Below are positions 1-6,852 of a DNA stretch of 11,449 nt, piece by piece (the first letter of the stretch is position 1; every line of letters begins with the position of its first letter). Below the pieces are notes generated by a model that saw only the letters and a program-made list of their open reading frames with translations, was not told the origin of the DNA and made no database searches. The stretch comes from Gammaproteobacteria bacterium (GTDB lineage Bacteria > Pseudomonadota > Gammaproteobacteria > Thiohalomonadales > Thiohalomonadaceae). The position numbers and the translations under genes are program-made. The stretch lies in NCBI GenBank assembly GCA_026193675.1, contig JAPHSO010000155.1, positions 1 through 11,449 of the forward strand, read 5' to 3'.

Positions 1-40
1 ACAGGCTTCCAGTGATTGAGCTCTGTGATCTAAATGGATT

Positions 41-718
41 CTAGGATTTGTGCGCAACCTGATCTCGTAGATAGATGGGTAGCGCGTTGGCTGCAGAAAC
101 ACCTTCGCCTCGCTCGATAACAGGTGATGCCAGTAACGCAATATCTGCAGCATGTGGGAGCAAAGTAGCATCATAACCATTGAGCAGATCACCTAGACGT
201 TCAATCAATGTCTCCCCATCACTCTGCCAGCCACTGCCAACACCAAACCAGCTCTCTGATTCGGGGAGTTGGGCATTATCAGAGGGAACTACTTGCTCAG
301 CAACCGATTCGCTCATTTCACCACTGTCACTAAAATGGTATCCGGCCCAGTAGATCTCACCCATACGGGCATCAATGGCAGTCAGAATATGCTGCTGTCC
401 ACCCTGTCTGTATTGTCTTTTCGCCATCGCTGCAAGGGTAGAGACTGGGACAACAGGAAGGTCGGCTGCAAATGCGAGTCCCTGAATGACTCCGGTAGCA
501 ATACGCACGCCGGTGAAGGCACCCGGCCCGCGACTAAATGCGAGACCATCAAGATCGCTTAGTTTCAGTCCGGCATCAGCCAGCAGCAGATCAACCATCG
601 GCAGAATAAGTTGGGTGTGCTGACGCGGGGCAATCTCAAACCGCTCAATCACCTCACCATCTAACAGCAGTGCTGCCGAGCAGGCCTCGCTCGCTGTCTC
701 TACTGCGATGAGTTTCAT
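41..718 (-). CDS. tsaB: TsaB, tRNA threonylcarbamoyladenosine (t6A37) biosynthesis protein
   Basis: TsaB is the non-catalytic partner of TsaD in the bacterial TsaBDE complex, which transfers threonylcarbamoyl to A37 of ANN-decoding tRNAs in the cytoplasm. The 225-residue protein has the family length (E. coli about 231). The ASKHA N-terminal lobe is clear: an opening beta strand with VETAS at residues 6-10, QHT at 33-35, and the signature GPGAFTGVR at 64-72, followed by the GxIQGLA helix and the PVVPVSTL strand. The ATG overlaps the stop of the upstream permease gene as ATGA (715-718), and no Shine-Dalgarno sequence is visible before it, so translation probably depends on coupling. It is the last gene of a four-gene minus-strand run. 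The identification is secure; the operon membership is inferred from spacing. Confidence 0.96.
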   Translation of the reverse strand: MKLIAVETASEACSAALLLDGEVIERFEIAPRQHTQLILPMVDLLLADAGLKLSDLDGLAFSRGPGAFTGVRIATGVIQGLAFAADLPVVPVSTLAAMAKRQYRQGGQQHILTAIDARMGEIYWAGYHFSDSGEMSESVAEQVVPSDNAQLPESESWFGVGSGWQSDGETLIERLGDLLNGYDATLLPHAADIALLASPVIERGEGVSAANALPIYLRDQVAHKS

Positions 719-1785
719 GCGACGGTGCTTAGTTCAGTATCGTCTTCCGGCCTTGGCCATGCGGTGATAATTGCGCTCACCAGAGTTGCCAATGGGATAG
801 CAAAGAATACACCCCAGAAACCCCAAATACCGCCAAAGAAGAGTACCGCTACAATAATCGCAACCGGATGCAGGTTAACCACCTCTGAGAAGAGTAGCGG
901 AACCAGCACGTTTCCATCAAGCGCCTGAATCAACGCATAGACACCCATAATCCAGGCAAACTCTGTGCTCCAGCCAAATTGGAAGAAACCGACAATCGCC
1001 ACCGGCAGGGTGACTACAGCAGCACCGATATAGGGAACCAGAACCGAGAGACCAACAATCACCCCAAGCAGCACCGAATATTTAAGCCCCATAAAGGCAA
1101 AGGCGATGAAGGTGACACCACCTACGATGAGGATCTCCCAGAATTTGCCCCTTATATAGTTACCAATCTGCAGATTTACATCATCCCATACGCGCGAGCT
1201 GAGTTTACGCTCTGTGGGGAGAAAGCTGACAAACCAACGCAACAACTGCTCTTTATCTTTAAGGAAAAAGAAGACCAACAGAGGCACCAGAATCAGATAG
1301 ATAATCAGGGTAAACAGACCCGGGATCGATGAGAGCGAAAGTGACAGTAGATACTGCCCCTGACCGGCAATCTTGGATTGCATCAGCTGAACCAGTTCGT
1401 GGATCTGCTCCTCTGTAATAAAGGAGTAGTTCTGTGGCAGCGCCATCAACATCGCCTGCCCACGCTTAAGGTAGTTGGGCAGCTCTCCGATCAGATCTGC
1501 TACCTGGCTCCAGAGTAGTGGCGACAGACCAAGGATAAGAAAGGTAAGGCTCGCCAGAAAAATGAGATAGACCAGAACAATGCAGCGATTTCGCTTTGCA
1601 CCTAAATCGACCAGCTTGCGAATGATCCCCTCTAGCAGGTAGGCCAATACCAGACTGACCAGAACAGGAGTCAGAAAATCGCCAACAATAAGAACTGTTC
1701 CCAGACCAAGAACGATTAGAACAGAGAGGAGGATCGCCTGCGGATCAGAAAAATATCGTGTGAACCAATCCTTGAATACGTTCAT
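715..1785 (-). CDS. AI-2E family / PerM-like inner-membrane permease
   Basis: This 356-residue polytopic inner-membrane protein has the usual AI-2E exporter/PerM family length. Its N terminus holds two adjacent hydrophobic segments (about 16-36 and 38-55) and a third near 68-92, followed by a longer soluble stretch and a hydrophobic C-terminal block from about 150 on. The family's conserved C-terminal region is plain: QALDGNVLVPLLFSEVVNL followed by HPVAIIVAVLFFGG and GVFFAIPLATLV. Family members have been assigned to AI-2 export, Na+/H+ antiport or unknown efflux, and nothing here selects a substrate. It lies 6 nt downstream of the small conserved gene and overlaps tsaB by 4 nt (ATGA), consistent with co-transcription. 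A GAGAG about 10 nt upstream of the ATG may be the ribosome-binding site. The family call is strong; the substrate is unknown. Confidence 0.9.
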   Translation of the reverse strand: MNVFKDWFTRYFSDPQAILLSVLIVLGLGTVLIVGDFLTPVLVSLVLAYLLEGIIRKLVDLGAKRNRCIVLVYLIFLASLTFLILGLSPLLWSQVADLIGELPNYLKRGQAMLMALPQNYSFITEEQIHELVQLMQSKIAGQGQYLLSLSLSSIPGLFTLIIYLILVPLLVFFFLKDKEQLLRWFVSFLPTERKLSSRVWDDVNLQIGNYIRGKFWEILIVGGVTFIAFAFMGLKYSVLLGVIVGLSVLVPYIGAAVVTLPVAIVGFFQFGWSTEFAWIMGVYALIQALDGNVLVPLLFSEVVNLHPVAIIVAVLFFGGIWGFWGVFFAIPLATLVSAIITAWPRPEDDTELSTVA

Positions 1786-1791
1786 TGAGAT

Positions 1792-2190
1792 TTAGCTCTC
1801 TTCAATCGTCTCACGGGCAGGAACACCAAATTGCTTCTCATAGGTGCGTTCAAAAAGTGCTTCAACATCGTCGATCACCTCTGCAGCGGCACGTCCCTGC
1901 ATCATATGCTCCGCCATCAGCGCCGAGGTTTCATGCAAAATTTTAGAGCGATCGACCATATGATAGACAGCTGAGAGACGTTTAATACCCGCAACTACAC
2001 TCTCATCTTCCGGGCGCTCTACAAAGACCGGTTTCTCAATTTGAATATCTCTCGGCTCACAGTTGGCTGCGGTAAATTCAGCAAAGGAGATAAGTTTCTC
2101 ACGCTCACTATCGGGCAGCTTTTTATAGATCTCAATGAGTTTGGCTTCGCCTGATTCGGCGTTATCGTTCTTCTGTTTAATATCAAACAT
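1792..2190 (-). CDS. Conserved hypothetical protein, small and acidic, probably helical
   Basis: This is a 132-residue soluble protein with no signal peptide or membrane segment. I do not recognise a functional domain. Residues about 20-43 (IEIYKKLPDSEREKLISFAEF) resemble the short helical LPxxxRxxLxxFAEFL motif seen in some small regulators and antitoxin-like proteins, but this is only a pattern resemblance. The middle (about 64-115) carries a charged helical stretch with IKRLSAVYHMVD, HETSALMAEHMMQGR and VIDDVEALFE, which looks like a conserved core rather than a random ORF. Its coding reality is supported by its fit between neighbours: 6 nt after the LysR gene stop and 6 nt before the permease start. 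Ribosome binding is weak (AAAG next to the ATG), so coupling with the regulator gene is likely. Possible roles include a regulator-associated protein; this is speculation. Confidence 0.8.
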   Translation of the reverse strand: MFDIKQKNDNAESGEAKLIEIYKKLPDSEREKLISFAEFTAANCEPRDIQIEKPVFVERPEDESVVAGIKRLSAVYHMVDRSKILHETSALMAEHMMQGRAAAEVIDDVEALFERTYEKQFGVPARETIEES

Positions 2191-2196
2191 CTTTAA

Positions 2197-3099
2197 CTAC
2201 TTTGTATTTTCCTGACAATAATCACGGGCAAATTCGAGCAGTGTCTCCATCGCACGGAGACGGAACTTCTGCTTTTGGTGAACAAACGAGAATGGACGGT
2301 CGATAGAGTGTTCTAAATCGATGGCAACCAGGGTGCCGAGCAGTAGCTCTTTGTTGATCGTTGCACGTGACAGGATCGAGATCCCCATGTCAGCTTCAAC
2401 CGCCCCCTTAACCGCCTCAGGACTTCCAAGCTCCATCACCATATTCATCTCGCAGGCATCAATCCCTTCAAGGGCCAGCGCCTCAAACATCACCTCACGG
2501 GTTCCCGATCCCTCTTCACGGCAGATATAGGGAAAATCAAGCAACTTGGCGATTGGCACACTCTTCTCACCGGCCAGTGGATGACCCGGGGGAACCGCAA
2601 GCACCATATGATCGCTACGACACTTCTCAACCACCAGATTCTTATTGGTTACCGGCGCCTCGACTACACCTAAGTCAATGACATTGTTCTCGATCATTGA
2701 AACGATGCCATCGGTATTGGCCACCTGCAGACGAATATTCACATCGGGATATTTAGCCTTAAAGTCACCCAGCAGAGAGGGCAGCATGTACTCAGCGATG
2801 GTGGTACTGGCACCAATCATCAACACACCGCTCACCTCACCGGTCAGATCACGCACCGCATTCTCCATCTCTGAGTAGAGGACAAAGATCTTGTCGGCAT
2901 ACTCAAAGACACGCTCACCCGCCTCGGTAAGGCTGATGCGGTTGTGGGTTCTATCAAATAGACGGGTATTAAAATACTCCTCCAACTGCCGCACCTGGAA
3001 GGTGACTGCGGGCTGAGTCATGTGCAGCGTTTCTGCCGCCTTGGTGAAACTCAACAGGCGCGCAACGGTGTGAAAAACTTGTAATCGACGGTCAGCCAT
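2197..3099 (-). CDS. LysR-type transcriptional regulator (CysL/YeiE-like subgroup)
   Basis: This is a 300-residue DNA-binding regulator. The N-terminal winged helix-turn-helix is canonical (about residues 5-64): LQVFHTVARLLSFTKAAE, then LHMTQPAVTFQVRQLE, then LFDRT and LTEAG. A linker helix and a periplasmic-binding-like effector domain follow (about 90-295), with GASTTIAEYMLP, LGVVEAP, REEGSGTRE and the GSPEAVKGAVEADMGISIL signature. The style resembles CysL, YeiE and selenium-associated LysR proteins, but the effector cannot be read from sequence. A longer ORF starts at 3129, but 3099 is preferred: GGAG sits 5 nt upstream, LysR proteins normally begin near M-x-x-R-x-L-x-x-F, and the upstream ATG is only one arm of an inverted repeat. 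It leads the run with the hypothetical gene, the permease and tsaB and may autoregulate through that repeat. Confidence 0.93.
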   Translation of the reverse strand: MADRRLQVFHTVARLLSFTKAAETLHMTQPAVTFQVRQLEEYFNTRLFDRTHNRISLTEAGERVFEYADKIFVLYSEMENAVRDLTGEVSGVLMIGASTTIAEYMLPSLLGDFKAKYPDVNIRLQVANTDGIVSMIENNVIDLGVVEAPVTNKNLVVEKCRSDHMVLAVPPGHPLAGEKSVPIAKLLDFPYICREEGSGTREVMFEALALEGIDACEMNMVMELGSPEAVKGAVEADMGISILSRATINKELLLGTLVAIDLEHSIDRPFSFVHQKQKFRLRAMETLLEFARDYCQENTK

Positions 3100-3104
3100 A
3101 AGGT

Positions 3105-3108
3105 CTCC
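3105..3108 (-). promoter_or_regulatory. Ribosome-binding site deciding the LysR gene start
   Basis: GGAG on the minus strand lies 5 nt before the ATG at 3099. The alternative in-frame ATG at 3129 has only A/T-rich sequence in front of it and no Shine-Dalgarno match. This supports the shorter 300-residue protein. Confidence 0.7.
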
Positions 3109-3109
3109 G

Positions 3110-3129
3110 ATGGCAAATCTATTTGCCAT
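3110..3129. repeat. Perfect 9-bp inverted repeat, candidate operator in the LysR gene leader
   Basis: The arms ATGGCAAAT (3110-3118) and ATTTGCCAT (3121-3129) are perfect complements separated by only 2 nt. The element lies between the predicted promoter (3158-3186) and the start codon, immediately upstream of the Shine-Dalgarno sequence. A two-base spacer is too short for a comfortable RNA loop, so a dimeric-protein DNA site is the likelier reading, for example autoregulation by the LysR protein. LysR sites are often T-N11-A palindromes; this one has an even-length centre, so it is not a textbook match, and another regulator is possible. Confidence 0.5.
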
Positions 3130-3157
3130 TTAAATTATTTATGCAAAATCAGTCGGC

Positions 3158-3186
3158 TTTATACCATAAGATGATAATTTATTGAA
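3158..3186 (-). promoter_or_regulatory. Candidate sigma70-like promoter for the LysR-tsaB run
   Basis: Reading the minus strand, TTCAAT (3186-3181) and TATAAA (3163-3158) are separated by 17 nt. Transcription would begin near 3150, leaving a leader of about 50 nt that contains the inverted repeat at 3110-3129. The -10 is good and the -35 is mediocre. Transcription running through from the DUF1841 gene is also possible, as I see no clear terminator between them. Confidence 0.4.
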
Positions 3187-3243
3187 TAGGCCATAGAGGA
3201 TACTAATGGTCAACGGTGGTGCGGGGTTTCGGCTGTTTTCTCT

Positions 3244-3663
3244 CTATATTTTATACAGACACTCTAAATAATTTTGCTCATCGGGAGCTTTGCCCGAACG
3301 CTGTGCATTCCACATCGCCTCTCCGAGACACTCCATCATCTGATGTTCAGCCTGGTGGTGATCTTCTCGCTGAGAGAGCTGCTGGTGCAGCAGGGCAATC
3401 CCCGTCGGCCTATCGGTTGAGACCTGCTCGCGGATCGCAATGTGCATCCCCATATGCAGAAATGGATTGGACTGTCCTTGATCGACATTAAAGTCGGCAT
3501 CAATGGTCGCCTCCCCCGCCTCGAGCAATTTGTGATACTCGGGGTGTAGCTGTACCACCTCGGCAATCATCAGCTCCAGCGATGTCAGTTGTTGCTCTGT
3601 CTGCGCCTTCTGCCAGGCATCGTAGTAGGCACGACGCAGCTCATTTCGATCATTTCCAAACAT
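3244..3663 (-). CDS. DUF1841 family protein
   Basis: This 139-residue soluble protein is recognisable as DUF1841 by its opening (MFGNDRNELRRAYYDAW), the LHPEYH motif near residues 59-64, NPFLHMGMHIAIREQ near 86-100, and the C-terminal HHQAEHQMMECLGEAMW segment. The repeated His and Glu residues (HPEYH, HMGMH, EDHHQAEH) could bind metal, but that is inference. The family has no assigned function and is often found beside nth in proteobacteria. Here its ATG shares one base with the nth stop (TGATG), and AAGGTG at 3672-3677, inside the end of nth, provides a Shine-Dalgarno sequence 8 nt away. Co-translation with the repair enzyme is therefore likely. The family call is strong; the function is unknown. 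Confidence 0.9.
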   Translation of the reverse strand: MFGNDRNELRRAYYDAWQKAQTEQQLTSLELMIAEVVQLHPEYHKLLEAGEATIDADFNVDQGQSNPFLHMGMHIAIREQVSTDRPTGIALLHQQLSQREDHHQAEHQMMECLGEAMWNAQRSGKAPDEQNYLECLYKI

Positions 3664-4298
3664 CAGTCGATCACCTTATCTTTATATTCGCAGAGATCTT
3701 CGATCACACAGGCGGCACATTTGGGTTTGCGGGCAACACAGATATAGCGACCATGCAGAATCAGCCAGTGGTGGGCATCCAGTTTGAATTCAGGGGGGAT
3801 AAACTTGAGCAGCTTCTGCTCTACCACATCAACATTCTTACCTGGAGCAATTTTGGTTCGATTAGAAACCCGAAAGATATGGGTATCAACCGCGATAGTC
3901 GGGTGCCCAAAGGCGGTGTTGAGCACCACATTGGCGGTCTTGCGTCCCACTCCCGGCAACGCTTCAAGTGAAGCGCGATCATCGGGCACTTCGCTTCCGT
4001 GCAGATCCATCAGCATTTTGCAGGTTTTGATCACATTGGTCGCCTTGCTGTTAAACAGGCCAATCGTTTTGATGTACTCCTTCAGTCCATCTTCACCCAG
4101 TGCATAAATCTTCTCAGGGCTGTTGGCGACAGGATAGAGTTTAGCGGTCGCTTTGTTAACCCCCACATCGGTCGCCTGTGCCGAAAGGATCACCGCCACC
4201 AGTAGCTCAAATGGAGTCTCATAATTGAGTTCAGTGGTCGGTTCGGGATTCTCATTTCTCAGTCGAGTAAATATCTCGGTACGTTTCTCTCTGTTCAT
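3663..4298 (-). CDS. nth: Endonuclease III, DNA glycosylase/AP lyase
   Basis: Endonuclease III removes oxidised pyrimidines and cleaves the abasic strand by beta-elimination in base excision repair. The 211-residue product aligns with E. coli Nth without gaps: LSAQATD at 38-44, the helix-hairpin-helix LPGVGRKTANVV at 114-125 with catalytic Lys120, and VDTHIFRV with catalytic Asp138. The C-terminal [4Fe-4S] ligands follow the C-x6-C-x2-C-x5-C pattern. A longer ORF opens at 4361, but 4298 is chosen because MNREKRTEIFTRLR matches the E. coli N terminus. The extra 21 residues include several cysteines unlike the family and lie in the divergent intergenic region. No convincing Shine-Dalgarno sequence precedes 4298. 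The next gene, DUF1841, is coupled at the stop codon. Confidence 0.97.
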   Translation of the reverse strand: MNREKRTEIFTRLRNENPEPTTELNYETPFELLVAVILSAQATDVGVNKATAKLYPVANSPEKIYALGEDGLKEYIKTIGLFNSKATNVIKTCKMLMDLHGSEVPDDRASLEALPGVGRKTANVVLNTAFGHPTIAVDTHIFRVSNRTKIAPGKNVDVVEQKLLKFIPPEFKLDAHHWLILHGRYICVARKPKCAACVIEDLCEYKDKVID

Positions 4299-4334
4299 GC
4301 AACATATTCTACAATAGGAAAGCTCTTTAGCTCT

Positions 4335-4348
4335 CCCCTCAATAGGGG
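4335..4348. repeat. Small GC-rich stem-loop in the nth / diguanylate cyclase divergent spacer
   Basis: CCCCT (4335-4339) and AGGGG (4344-4348) can form a 5-bp stem with a 4-nt loop. It sits in the 141-nt gap between two divergent genes. No T-run follows in a position expected for a terminator of either gene, so its role, if any, is unclear. It could be chance. Confidence 0.25.
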
Positions 4349-4384
4349 GCAAAAGTGTCAATTACTATCAAAACAGCCGGTTAT

Positions 4385-4413
4385 TTGTCAGAATGTCCGC
4401 TCATTAATATTCA
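4385..4413 (+). promoter_or_regulatory. Candidate sigma70-like promoter of the diguanylate cyclase operon
   Basis: TTGTCA (4385-4390) and TATTCA (4408-4413) are separated by exactly 17 nt. The start site would fall near 4420, about 20 nt before the GTG codon, leaving a short leader. AGGA at 4428-4431, 8 nt before GTG, is the ribosome-binding site. The palindrome at 4398-4423 covers the -10 box and start site. Confidence 0.5.
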
Positions 4414-4423
4414 TTCATGAGCG
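4398..4423. repeat. 7-bp inverted repeat overlapping the operon's -10 box and start site
   Basis: CGCTCAT (4398-4404) and ATGAGCG (4417-4423) are perfect inverted arms separated by 12 nt. The arms flank the predicted -10 hexamer at 4408-4413. That is the position where a bound dimer would repress transcription. No transcription factor is identified by the sequence. Confidence 0.4.
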
Positions 4424-4439
4424 AACCAGGATAGAAACT

Positions 4440-5633
4440 GTGCCACTACTCGATACCCAAACCCTGATCATCATTACGGTCATTACGCTCATTCTCACCG
4501 CAGGTGCCATTCTGCTCACATGGATGATCAATCGAAAGATGCCTGGTGCCAATCACTGGGCTCTGGGTTACCTACTGATTGCTACTGGCGTTCTGCTACA
4601 GGGAACTCAGGAGTTCCTGCATCCGATCATCTCTAAAGGATTTGCCAACCACTCATTTGCTGCCGGATTCTATCTGCTCTGGATGGGGACACGTATCTTT
4701 CAGAATAAAGAGGCCCTCTCCCTGCGCTACTTCATTGTGATGCACCTCATGCTGTTGATGATGCTGGTGCTTCTCGGTCTTGATAGTAGTGGTCTGGTTG
4801 AACGTACGATTCTGATGTCTCTGCTCCTCGGCTCTATTTCATTTCTGATCTCATTTGATCTTTTACGCGACCGCTCAGACAACAACTTCTCCCACACCGT
4901 TATCGGGATTATCTTTGCACTACTCACCATCGCCTTCATCGCAAGAGGGTTTGGCGCAGGAATGATGCCCGAGAGTGGCACCATGGTCTCAGCCGGAAGA
5001 CACTCCCACATCACCTACCTGTTTGCCATCATCTTCAACATTGTTGTCGCCTTTGGTTTTGTGATTATGCTCACCGAACGACTGGAGAATCGTCTGCGCC
5101 ATCTTGCCGACACCGACTATCTAACCGGTTTGAACAGTCGTCGTGCTGTAGTTAAAACTGCAGAACGACTCATTTCACGGGGTAACAAAAGTAACAAGCC
5201 CACCTCTCTGGTGATGCTCGATCTCGATAACTTTAAAGTGATCAACGACACCTATGGTCACCCTGCTGGAGATGAGCTACTGCGCCATTTTGGCCGCATG
5301 ATGCGTGACTGTTTCCGACCAGATGATCTTATCGGACGCATGGGGGGCGAGGAGTTTGTAGCTGTATTAGCAGAGACCAAACTTTCTGATGCCTTCGAAG
5401 CGGCAGAGCGACTTAGAGCCACCTTTGGCAATAAGCCGGTATTGGTTCATGGTCAGGATATCAATGCCACAGTCAGTATCGGCATCTCCACCACGGAGAG
5501 CGGCAGCGAGAACTTCAGTCAACTCTTTAACAGGGCTGACAAGGAGCTCTATCAGGCAAAACAATCTGGTCGTAATCGCATCTCATCCAAACTGAGAGAT
5601 GACGACCTCGAAATCCAGGAACCACTCGCTTAA
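4440..5633 (+). CDS. Membrane-anchored GGDEF diguanylate cyclase with I-site
   Basis: The protein makes cyclic di-GMP from two GTP at the inner membrane. The first 215 of 397 residues hold about seven hydrophobic helices (roughly 8-30, 39-58, 66-86, 94-114, 122-142, 150-170, 185-210), an integral-membrane sensor of unknown ligand. The C-terminal GGDEF domain (about 225-385) begins with DTDYLTGLNSRR and has the DLDNFKVINDTYGHPAGD metal/substrate segment. The active-site motif GGEEF is at 302-306. The inhibitory RxxD site is intact (RPDD at 293-296, five residues before GGEEF), so catalysis with product feedback is expected. The start is GTG with AGGA 8 nt upstream. It is divergent from nth, leads a plus-strand operon, and its last 35 nt overlap the methyltransferase gene. 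Confidence 0.94.
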   Translation: MPLLDTQTLIIITVITLILTAGAILLTWMINRKMPGANHWALGYLLIATGVLLQGTQEFLHPIISKGFANHSFAAGFYLLWMGTRIFQNKEALSLRYFIVMHLMLLMMLVLLGLDSSGLVERTILMSLLLGSISFLISFDLLRDRSDNNFSHTVIGIIFALLTIAFIARGFGAGMMPESGTMVSAGRHSHITYLFAIIFNIVVAFGFVIMLTERLENRLRHLADTDYLTGLNSRRAVVKTAERLISRGNKSNKPTSLVMLDLDNFKVINDTYGHPAGDELLRHFGRMMRDCFRPDDLIGRMGGEEFVAVLAETKLSDAFEAAERLRATFGNKPVLVHGQDINATVSIGISTTESGSENFSQLFNRADKELYQAKQSGRNRISSKLRDDDLEIQEPLA

Positions 5634-6843
5634 CACTCCTTTGGCTCACGCTTACAAAGCCGCACTACAGCAACTCGATAGCCTGCTATCAGAATCAGTT
5701 TCTCTCTGGCGTCCGCAGCCCTATAAAGAGAGAAGGGCTGAATGGTCCACCCAACGACCTGAACTGACCGAGGCACTACTGCAACTTTCCGACAGTGAGC
5801 TTGCGGTGTTAAGTGATAGTCATGAGAAGTTGCTGAACTGGCTCATCCCCTTTGTTCCCGAATTAGAGGCTTTGCAAAGGCACAACCGGCTTCCTACCTT
5901 ATCAACTACGCCATTAACCGATCTCGGACCACACTTTAGCACCTCAATTCCTGGCCGTAAGTTGACACAAATTGAGGCCTTTGCCGGCGCTGTTGGTAAG
6001 ATCAGCCACCCAATTGTTGAGTGGTGTGGCGGCAAGGGGCATCTAGGGCGACAACTGGCGGCAAACTGGCAACAGCCGGTCATCACCCTCGAGTACGACC
6101 CAAAGCTGTGTGATGCCGGAGAGCATCTTGCCGAGAGGGCCCGAATTGACCAACGCTTTTACCGAATCGATGTGCTCTCAGATGAGTCAACCCCACACCT
6201 CCCTGAGCATCACAGCGTAGCACTTCATGCCTGTGGCGATCTGCATCGAACGCTGATTAAACGCGCAGTCGATGCCCTGGCCCCAGCGATCGATGTCGCC
6301 CCCTGCTGTTATCACCTGGGCCATAGTGATGAGTACCATCCCTTTAGCGAGGGGTTACAGCTAAAATTGAATCGTGATGAGTTACGGCTGGCCGTCACCG
6401 AAACGGTCACCTCGACAACGCGCGATGTGAAGTGGCGAGATCAGGAGATGGCATGGAAACTGGGGTATGAACAACTCCGGCAGGAGATAAGCGGAAGTGA
6501 CCACTATCAAAATATGAAGCCGATCGATAAGTCGTGGTTACGTGGCAGCTTCAAAAGCTTTTGTGAAAATCTTGCCCTGCGAGAAAAACTTAACATTGAT
6601 TCTAGGAGAGACTGGCCGCACTATGAGTCTATAGGTTGGCAGCGCCAACGAGAGGTGATGAGACTATCCCTTCTGCGCAATGCATTTAGACGCCCGCTAG
6701 AGGTGTGGTTGGTGCTTGATATCGCCAACTACCTCTCTACACATCATTACAGCGTTGAGATCGGTGAGTTCTGCCGGAGGGAGACAACACCTCGCAATAT
6801 TTTAATCTCTGCACGCCGGAATAGTTCAATTAACGATGGATAG
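5599..6843 (+). CDS. SAM-dependent methyltransferase, Methyltransf_32-type
   Basis: This is a 414-residue soluble protein with a Rossmann methyltransferase core in its middle. Motif I is VEWCGGKGHLG at residues 140-150 and the acidic SAM-ribose position is near LEYDPKLC. A later strand carries LHACGD (209-214), followed by PCCYH (235-239). The pairing of L-H-x-C-G-D-L with CCYHL is typical of the Methyltransf_32 fold group that also includes eukaryotic METTL25- and GSTCD-like proteins; the substrate is not known from this sequence. The N-terminal 110 residues are helical and unassigned. The ATG lies inside the cyclase gene (35-nt overlap) with a weak GAGAG before it. An in-frame TTG at 5641, just after the cyclase stop, is an alternative but lacks a ribosome-binding site. 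Confidence 0.85.
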   Translation: MTTSKSRNHSLNTPLAHAYKAALQQLDSLLSESVSLWRPQPYKERRAEWSTQRPELTEALLQLSDSELAVLSDSHEKLLNWLIPFVPELEALQRHNRLPTLSTTPLTDLGPHFSTSIPGRKLTQIEAFAGAVGKISHPIVEWCGGKGHLGRQLAANWQQPVITLEYDPKLCDAGEHLAERARIDQRFYRIDVLSDESTPHLPEHHSVALHACGDLHRTLIKRAVDALAPAIDVAPCCYHLGHSDEYHPFSEGLQLKLNRDELRLAVTETVTSTTRDVKWRDQEMAWKLGYEQLRQEISGSDHYQNMKPIDKSWLRGSFKSFCENLALREKLNIDSRRDWPHYESIGWQRQREVMRLSLLRNAFRRPLEVWLVLDIANYLSTHHYSVEIGEFCRRETTPRNILISARRNSSINDG

Positions 6844-6852
6844 TCCCTACAG

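Noticed and set aside
1..40. Edge sequence downstream of tsaB
   Set aside because: Forty bases with no ATG, GTG or TTG on the minus strand and no stem-loop. Nothing can be supported.
3100..3129. Longer LysR protein starting at 3129
   Set aside because: There is no ribosome-binding site, the ATG is part of an inverted repeat, and the start at 3099 has GGAG 5 nt upstream and fits the LysR N-terminal pattern.
3205..3243. Possible terminator after the DUF1841 gene
   Set aside because: The region is G/C-rich but I could not find a stem of useful length followed by a T-run on the minus strand.
4299..4361. N-terminal extension of endonuclease III to an ATG at 4361
   Set aside because: The extra 21 residues do not match the family, include several cysteines, and fall in the divergent intergenic region. 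The start at 4298 matches the E. coli Nth N terminus residue for residue in length.
4357..4362. TTGACA on the minus strand as the nth -35 box
   Set aside because: At 16-18 nt spacing the downstream hexamers are G-rich (AGGGGA type) and do not resemble a -10 box. No confident nth promoter is called.
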